A stretch of 57,994 nt of DNA, from positions 1 through 57,994 of IMG/VR virus record IMGVR_UViG_3300044971_003295. The stretch is one strand, 5' to 3'. The position numbers were made by a program, and so were the translations under genes. This document shows, piece by piece, positions 54,282-57,994 of this stretch. The notes below the pieces were generated by a model. That model was given only the letters and a program-made list of their open reading frames with translations, had not been told where the DNA came from and did no database searches. How positions within the stretch are numbered: position 1 is the stretch's first letter; each line of letters starts with the position of its first letter. This DNA comes from a virus.

Positions 54282-54932
54282 ATGAAAAGGTTACTGATAA
54301 CTGGAGCTGTACTAGGAATGACCATGTCCATCACTGGATGTGTAACTCCGAATGCGGCTGCGGAACCTATACAAGTAAATAAAGCGTTGAGCGTAAGTTC
54401 AACAACTGCTGAAGATCCACTAGCGTTTGCGGATGATGCCAAAAGAATACCGAGCATCACTCCTGTTGACAGCATCGTAGAAAGTGAGCGGAAGCAGGGC
54501 ATTGTTCGTAAGCTATATGACAATACCGTCAAGATCAACCAAATTGTAGCTAAGCTGAAGAAGACTGCAGGCAAGACCTGGTATGTTTTCTCAGGAGCGA
54601 CTCCCGGTGGTTGGGACTGTTCGGGTCTAGTCATGTGGGCATACGGACAAGTGGGAGTAACACTCGAACACAGAGCTTCGTTACAGGCTAAAGCCGGTAC
54701 CGTAGTTAAAGAACCTGTGATCGGAGATATTGTTGCTTACTTCTACCGAGGCAGTAAGAGCGCATTCCATGTTGGAATCTATATTGGAGATGGAAAAGTA
54801 ATCCATGCACCAAGACCAGGTACCAGCACGAGAATCGAATCTGCTACCAAGGGAGAGTTCAATACCCCAGGCGTGAAGGTCAAGTACATACGGCTTGTCC
54901 CTCAGGTCATCGATGGGAAACTGACTCTGTAA
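54282..54932 (+). CDS. NlpC/P60 lipoprotein (cell-wall endopeptidase)
   Basis: A 216-residue protein. Signal peptide MKRLLITGAVLGMTMSITGC ends in a lipobox Cys. The NlpC/P60 domain follows: GGWDCSGLVMWAYGQVG gives the catalytic Cys (near residue 112) and AFHVGIYIGDGKVIHAP the His. A membrane-anchored hydrolase is unusual for a phage; it may remodel the wall, prevent superinfection or act in virion entry. Confidence 0.85.
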   Translation: MKRLLITGAVLGMTMSITGCVTPNAAAEPIQVNKALSVSSTTAEDPLAFADDAKRIPSITPVDSIVESERKQGIVRKLYDNTVKINQIVAKLKKTAGKTWYVFSGATPGGWDCSGLVMWAYGQVGVTLEHRASLQAKAGTVVKEPVIGDIVAYFYRGSKSAFHVGIYIGDGKVIHAPRPGTSTRIESATKGEFNTPGVKVKYIRLVPQVIDGKLTL

Positions 54933-54987
54933 GCACAAAGTCAAGGTGGAACAGCTACACGCTGCTTGGCTCACAACTTAATATTGC

Positions 54988-55018
54988 GGAAGACCCTGGC
55001 GTTTTGCTGGGGTCTTCC
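54988..55018 (+). terminator. intrinsic terminator
   Basis: GGAAGACCC/GGGTCTTCC, then TGTTTCT. Confidence 0.8.
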
Positions 55019-55032
55019 TGTTTCTATAGTGC

Positions 55033-55044
55033 TATGATGTAGAC
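55033..55044 (+). promoter_or_regulatory. extended -10 of a leaderless promoter
   Basis: TGCTATGAT, six bases before ATG 55045. Confidence 0.55.
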
Positions 55045-55257
55045 ATGGAAATTTTTATATACGGAATGATAGTTCTAGGAGTCGTAGTATTCTTTTGCGC
55101 AGCGCTCCTAGCCGCCTTAGCTATGCTAAGTGCCGCCTTTGTAGGTGACCCAGAATTTGAATTCGAAAGCTATCTAGACGATAAGCCTAAAGAAGACATG
55201 CCGATGCCGTTACTTGGTGTCGTCCAACCAAAAGAGAAAAGAGATACAAATGCCTAG
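55045..55257 (+). CDS. small membrane protein
   Basis: A 70-residue protein: MEIFIYGMIVLGVVVFFCAA and LLAALAMLSAAFVG form one or two membrane helices, followed by an acidic tail. Overlaps the next gene by 8 nt. Possibly a holin or spanin-like factor. Confidence 0.65.
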   Translation: MEIFIYGMIVLGVVVFFCAALLAALAMLSAAFVGDPEFEFESYLDDKPKEDMPMPLLGVVQPKEKRDTNA

Positions 55258-55420
55258 TTGGCTAATCAAGATTAGAGACATCATCTGGTCGTCAGTGTTT
55301 GCGGTAGTGCTTTCAGTTGCTGCCGTCTTAGTTGCAATCATTGCCCCTGGCGCATTGTCATTGTCAATTTCCCTAGGACTAGCAGCAGTCACATCAGCTC
55401 TTCTAGCTCAGAGAGTCTAA
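55250..55420 (+). CDS. small membrane protein (holin-like)
   Basis: A 56-residue protein from ATG 55250 (AGAGAT upstream): VFAVVLSVAAVLVAIIAPGA and LSISLGLAAVTSALLAQRV form two membrane helices. It lies between wall-active genes, so a lysis role is plausible. Confidence 0.65.
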   Translation: MPSWLIKIRDIIWSSVFAVVLSVAAVLVAIIAPGALSLSISLGLAAVTSALLAQRV

Positions 55421-55468
55421 AGTACTATACAATAGGAACGTCAACCATAACAGTTAGGAAGGCCCCTC

Positions 55469-55963
55469 ATGTCTGAGGAACTCAAACCAGATGTAGAACT
55501 AGAGATTGTTGCTGAGCCAGTCGTAGAAGAAGCTGAGCCAGTCGTAGAAGAAGTTGAGCCAGAGCCTGTAGCAGTAGCTCCAGAACCTCCAAGGCGGACC
55601 ATTGTCCCTGTGCCTGTCAACATCGAAGAGGTCATTGCAAGACTTGAGGAAGAAGCGGTTAAGCCTGCAGGTCCTTTCGTCATTAGTGCTGATGCCGAAG
55701 TAGATACAGTCAAGGTGTCAGCTATCAAGTTCAAGAACCTAAGTGCACGTCGTTCGATTAGTGTCTACCACACCCAGCGTCGTCTTAAAGAACTAGGATA
55801 TGCCGAAGCTGGTGCAGATCGCGAAGGATTCTATGCGGAGGGTACTAAAGTAGCTATGGAGAAGTTCCAAGCTGACAAAGGGCTTGCGGTAGAAGGTATG
55901 CCGAATCTAGAGACCTTAGAAAAGCTTTTTGATGGTGATGTGAATGTTAAGGTAGAAGAATAG
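55469..55963 (+). CDS. peptidoglycan-binding-like protein with acidic repeat
   Basis: A 164-residue protein. N-terminal repeats of the type VEEAEPVV (residues ~10-40) and Pro/Glu-rich sequence lead to a C-terminal PG_binding_1-like repeat (YHTQRRLKELGYAEAGADRE, GFYAEGTKVAMEKFQADKGL). No signal peptide. TATACAAT lies 35 nt upstream and GGAAGG before the ATG. Probably virion-associated or part of lysis. Confidence 0.7.
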   Translation: MSEELKPDVELEIVAEPVVEEAEPVVEEVEPEPVAVAPEPPRRTIVPVPVNIEEVIARLEEEAVKPAGPFVISADAEVDTVKVSAIKFKNLSARRSISVYHTQRRLKELGYAEAGADREGFYAEGTKVAMEKFQADKGLAVEGMPNLETLEKLFDGDVNVKVEE

Positions 55964-56025
55964 GGTATATAAGGGTTCAACTCTAGCAGCCACCCCTAGA
56001 CAAATATACTGTAATCTAACCCTGA

Positions 56026-56036
56026 TACAATAAATC
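56026..56036 (+). promoter_or_regulatory. -10 of a leaderless promoter
   Basis: TGATACAAT (TACAAT at 56026-56031), five bases before ATG 56037. Confidence 0.5.
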
Positions 56037-57449
56037 ATGGCTAAAAGTTTAATGGAGACCATATCTCTCCTCCCCCCTGAAGAACAGGCGCTGGCACTTG
56101 CCGGTATGGATCCCGATGCATTGCTGTGGGATTGGTCAGTATGGGGTAGACCCGAACAACAGGCACCTGCCGGTGACGACTGGGCTATCTGGGCATACAT
56201 TGCCGGACGTGGTGCAGGTAAAACCAGGACAGCTGCTGAGTGGGTCCGAGAGCAGGCTAAGTATACGACTGAAGGTCAGAGGCGCTTTGCCCTGGTTGCC
56301 CGTACTGCTGCCGACGTACGTGACGTCATCGTCGAAGGTGAATCCGGGATCATGAATGTGACCCCTCCATCTGAACGTCCACTCTACGAACCTTCAAAGC
56401 GAAGGCTGACTTGGCCAAACGGTAATACCGCGACATGCTTCACAGCCGATGAGCCCGACTCACTACGTGGTCCTCAGTTCAGTCATGCATGGGGCGATGA
56501 GGTTGCCGCCTGGAGACAAACTCCAGATGCCGCAGGTATGACAGCTTTCGATAACCTTCGTGTTGGAACCCGTCTTGGAGCTAACCCAAAGATCATGGTC
56601 ACCACCACGCCTAAGCGGGTGCCTCTGCTTTATAAGCTCATCGAGGAAGCTAAGACTGGCCGTGTCGTTATTACCAGGGGATCGACCCTGGACAATTCGG
56701 GTAACCTATCCGGTGCCTACCTCGATGCCATCACTGGTGTCTATGCCGGGACTCGCCTAGCCGCTCAGGAACTGTATGGTGAGATGCTTGACGATGTTGA
56801 AGGCGCACTTTGGACTGAAGAAATGCTTGAAGCCGGTCGTGAAGGCTACATGCCACTAGGTACACCACTGCGCATCATTGGCGTTGACCCCAGCGTTGCC
56901 GAGAACCCTCGAGATGAATGTGGGATTGTTGTTTGCGCTTCGACATCTGATCGAGACCTTTATAAGCGTCAAGCCTGGGTCCTCGAAGATGCTTCAGTCT
57001 TAGGCTCGCCGGATAAGTGGGCTAATAAGGTTGTTGAGATGGCTCGCAAATGGGGATGCCCTGTCGTTGCCGAAGTGAACCAGGGTGGAGCCTTAGTTCG
57101 CAATGCCATTAATGCCATTGACCCCAACATCACAGTTCTTGAGGTCCACTCGAAACACGGTAAGGCTTTACGTGCCGAGCCTGTAACTCTAGCCTATGAA
57201 CAACGTCGTGTTCACCACATAGGCTACCTGGCTGATCTCGAAAGCCAGATGACTTCGTGGGTTCCAGGTGAAGGTAAGTCTCCAGACCGCGTTGACGCTC
57301 TAGTTCACGCCCTCACAGCCTTACTTATCAAGCCTCCATCAGGATTTACAGGTGGGCGCATCAGTGCTAAGTCTATGGCAGATAGAAAACTAGATTTAGG
57401 CAGGGGCACAGGCACAGGGCGCTCTGGAGGCATTTTCAGGGTAAGATAA
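56037..57449 (+). CDS. terL: terminase large subunit
   Basis: A 470-residue packaging motor. Walker A AGRGAGKT at 56-63; Walker B HAWGDEVAAW near 150; the coupling region VTTTPKRVPLL; nuclease-domain Asp in IGVDPSVAENPRDECG near 281 and DRVDALVHAL near 420. It cuts and translocates phage DNA into proheads. The 3' end of the gene is duplicated 122 bp downstream. Confidence 0.93.
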   Translation: MAKSLMETISLLPPEEQALALAGMDPDALLWDWSVWGRPEQQAPAGDDWAIWAYIAGRGAGKTRTAAEWVREQAKYTTEGQRRFALVARTAADVRDVIVEGESGIMNVTPPSERPLYEPSKRRLTWPNGNTATCFTADEPDSLRGPQFSHAWGDEVAAWRQTPDAAGMTAFDNLRVGTRLGANPKIMVTTTPKRVPLLYKLIEEAKTGRVVITRGSTLDNSGNLSGAYLDAITGVYAGTRLAAQELYGEMLDDVEGALWTEEMLEAGREGYMPLGTPLRIIGVDPSVAENPRDECGIVVCASTSDRDLYKRQAWVLEDASVLGSPDKWANKVVEMARKWGCPVVAEVNQGGALVRNAINAIDPNITVLEVHSKHGKALRAEPVTLAYEQRRVHHIGYLADLESQMTSWVPGEGKSPDRVDALVHALTALLIKPPSGFTGGRISAKSMADRKLDLGRGTGTGRSGGIFRVR

Positions 57450-57635
57450 GGCAAAATAGGGCTTTCTGGCGTCGAAGGGCGGAGTTGAACCTCAATAATA
57501 TTGATCCTATTTGATTATTAGGCAGGGGCACAGGCACAGGGCGCTCTGGAGGCATTTTCAGGGTAAGATAAGGCAAAATAGGCGTTTTTGGGGTCAATAG
57601 GCGGAGTTGAACCTTATTAGTATTGCCTTTATTCA
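57396..57635 (+). repeat. 122-bp tandem duplication at the terminase 3' end
   Basis: A 65-bp block (57396-57460), including the last ~18 terminase codons and stop, is repeated exactly at 57518-57582. The following ~57 bp are partly conserved (GGCGGAGTTGAACC in both). No gene in the second copy. Confidence 0.85.
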
Positions 57636-57690
57636 ATCAGCAGGGCAGGGCAGGGTAAAGCAAAACCCCTGCCTATTGGCAGGGGCTTCG
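57636..57690. terminator. terminator and short repeats
   Basis: GGCAGGGCAGGGCAGGG repeats are followed by CCCCTGCC TATT GGCAGGGG, between convergent genes. Confidence 0.7.
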
Positions 57691-57700
57691 CTCAGGCGTC

Positions 57701-57877
57701 TTACTTAGAATCGTAGTATCTAATAAGTCCATAGATAGCCCAGAGCATAATCGCAACACCAGAGTAGATGATGACTAAGAATTGCCCAGCCATTGGAGCA
57801 ATAATGATTAGCAAAATAGATAGAGCGATAATCGAAAACATAAAGCCCGAGATTGTAGCGAATTCTTTGTTAGACAT
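57701..57877 (-). CDS. small membrane protein
   Basis: A 58-residue protein (MSNKEFATISGFMFSIIALS, then ILLIIIAPMAGQFLVIIYSG) with two to three membrane segments. AAAGGGG lies before the ATG. Convergent with the terminase gene. Confidence 0.7.
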   Translation of the reverse strand: MSNKEFATISGFMFSIIALSILLIIIAPMAGQFLVIIYSGVAIMLWAIYGLIRYYDSK

Positions 57878-57922
57878 TTGATACCCCTTTACTTATTGAG
57901 CCTGCCCTTTGCCTGCCCTGAT

Positions 57923-57953
57923 GTAATCAGGCTACACCATAGACACGCCTAGT
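57923..57953 (-). promoter_or_regulatory. cassette-like promoter on the minus strand
   Basis: On the minus strand: TTGACT, about 16 nt, TAGCCT, upstream of the gene at 57877. The spacer GTGTCTATGGTG resembles array spacers. Confidence 0.45.
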
Positions 57954-57994
57954 CAAGCCAATTTTGATAACAGGTTGATAACGCTTGGCAGGGC

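Overview
The window is part of the genome of a large tailed phage that most likely infects an actinobacterium. The host is inferred from a WhiB-type regulator, a DUF3039-like zinc protein, ThyX, a class II ribonucleotide reductase and a phage tmRNA whose tag ends in ALAA. Terminase, tail-fibre, holin and endolysin genes show that it is a tailed phage. No rRNA, CRISPR array or insertion sequence was seen.

Layout. (a) 1-5.2 kb, minus strand: virion fibre genes, including a long collagen-like Gly-X-Y protein and a fibre gene that runs off the left edge. (b) 5.2-20.3 kb, plus strand: nucleotide metabolism (class II RNR, dNMP kinase, ThyX, thioredoxin), DNA modification and repair (Dam-like and C5 methyltransferases, pyrimidine-dimer glycosylase), a small serine recombinase, an HNH protein, a glycosyltransferase, tmRNA, two tRNAs and many short overlapping genes. 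(c) 20.5-25 kb, minus strand: a lysis-type operon (M23 endolysin, holin-like protein, an 857-residue coiled-coil protein, membrane protein). (d) 25.2-27 kb: small zinc-ribbon and lysine-rich proteins. (e) 27.2-29.2 kb: a GC-richer insert with a possible small terminase and a CHAP-like/peptidoglycan-binding protein. (f) 29.5-37.5 kb: a MoxR-type ATPase with a metallopeptidase/VWA partner, a YubB-like protein, an Xre regulator and SSB. (g) 37.6-53.3 kb: an array of about 22 short transcription cassettes. (h) 53.9-57.9 kb: NlpC/P60 lipoprotein, membrane proteins, a peptidoglycan-binding-like protein, the large terminase and a minus-strand membrane protein.

The most unusual part is region (g). 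Nearly every cassette repeats one plan: an A-rich block carrying perfect palindromes centred on CTNCG; an upstream box; a promoter with a -35 of TTGACT or TTGCGT and a 17-nt spacer; a stem-loop that starts at the predicted +1; a GAGG ribosome site; one to three small genes; and, 5-14 nt after a stop codon, either a stable hairpin or an H-type pseudoknot. Stem sequences differ from copy to copy but pairing is kept, which points to selection on RNA structure. Eleven copies of the pseudoknot share one core and have covarying first stems. I do not recognise this motif.

Elsewhere several genes appear to be leaderless, with a -10 box 5-7 nt before the ATG. Functions of most small proteins are unknown. 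All calls come from reading the sequence and from family knowledge; no search was run.
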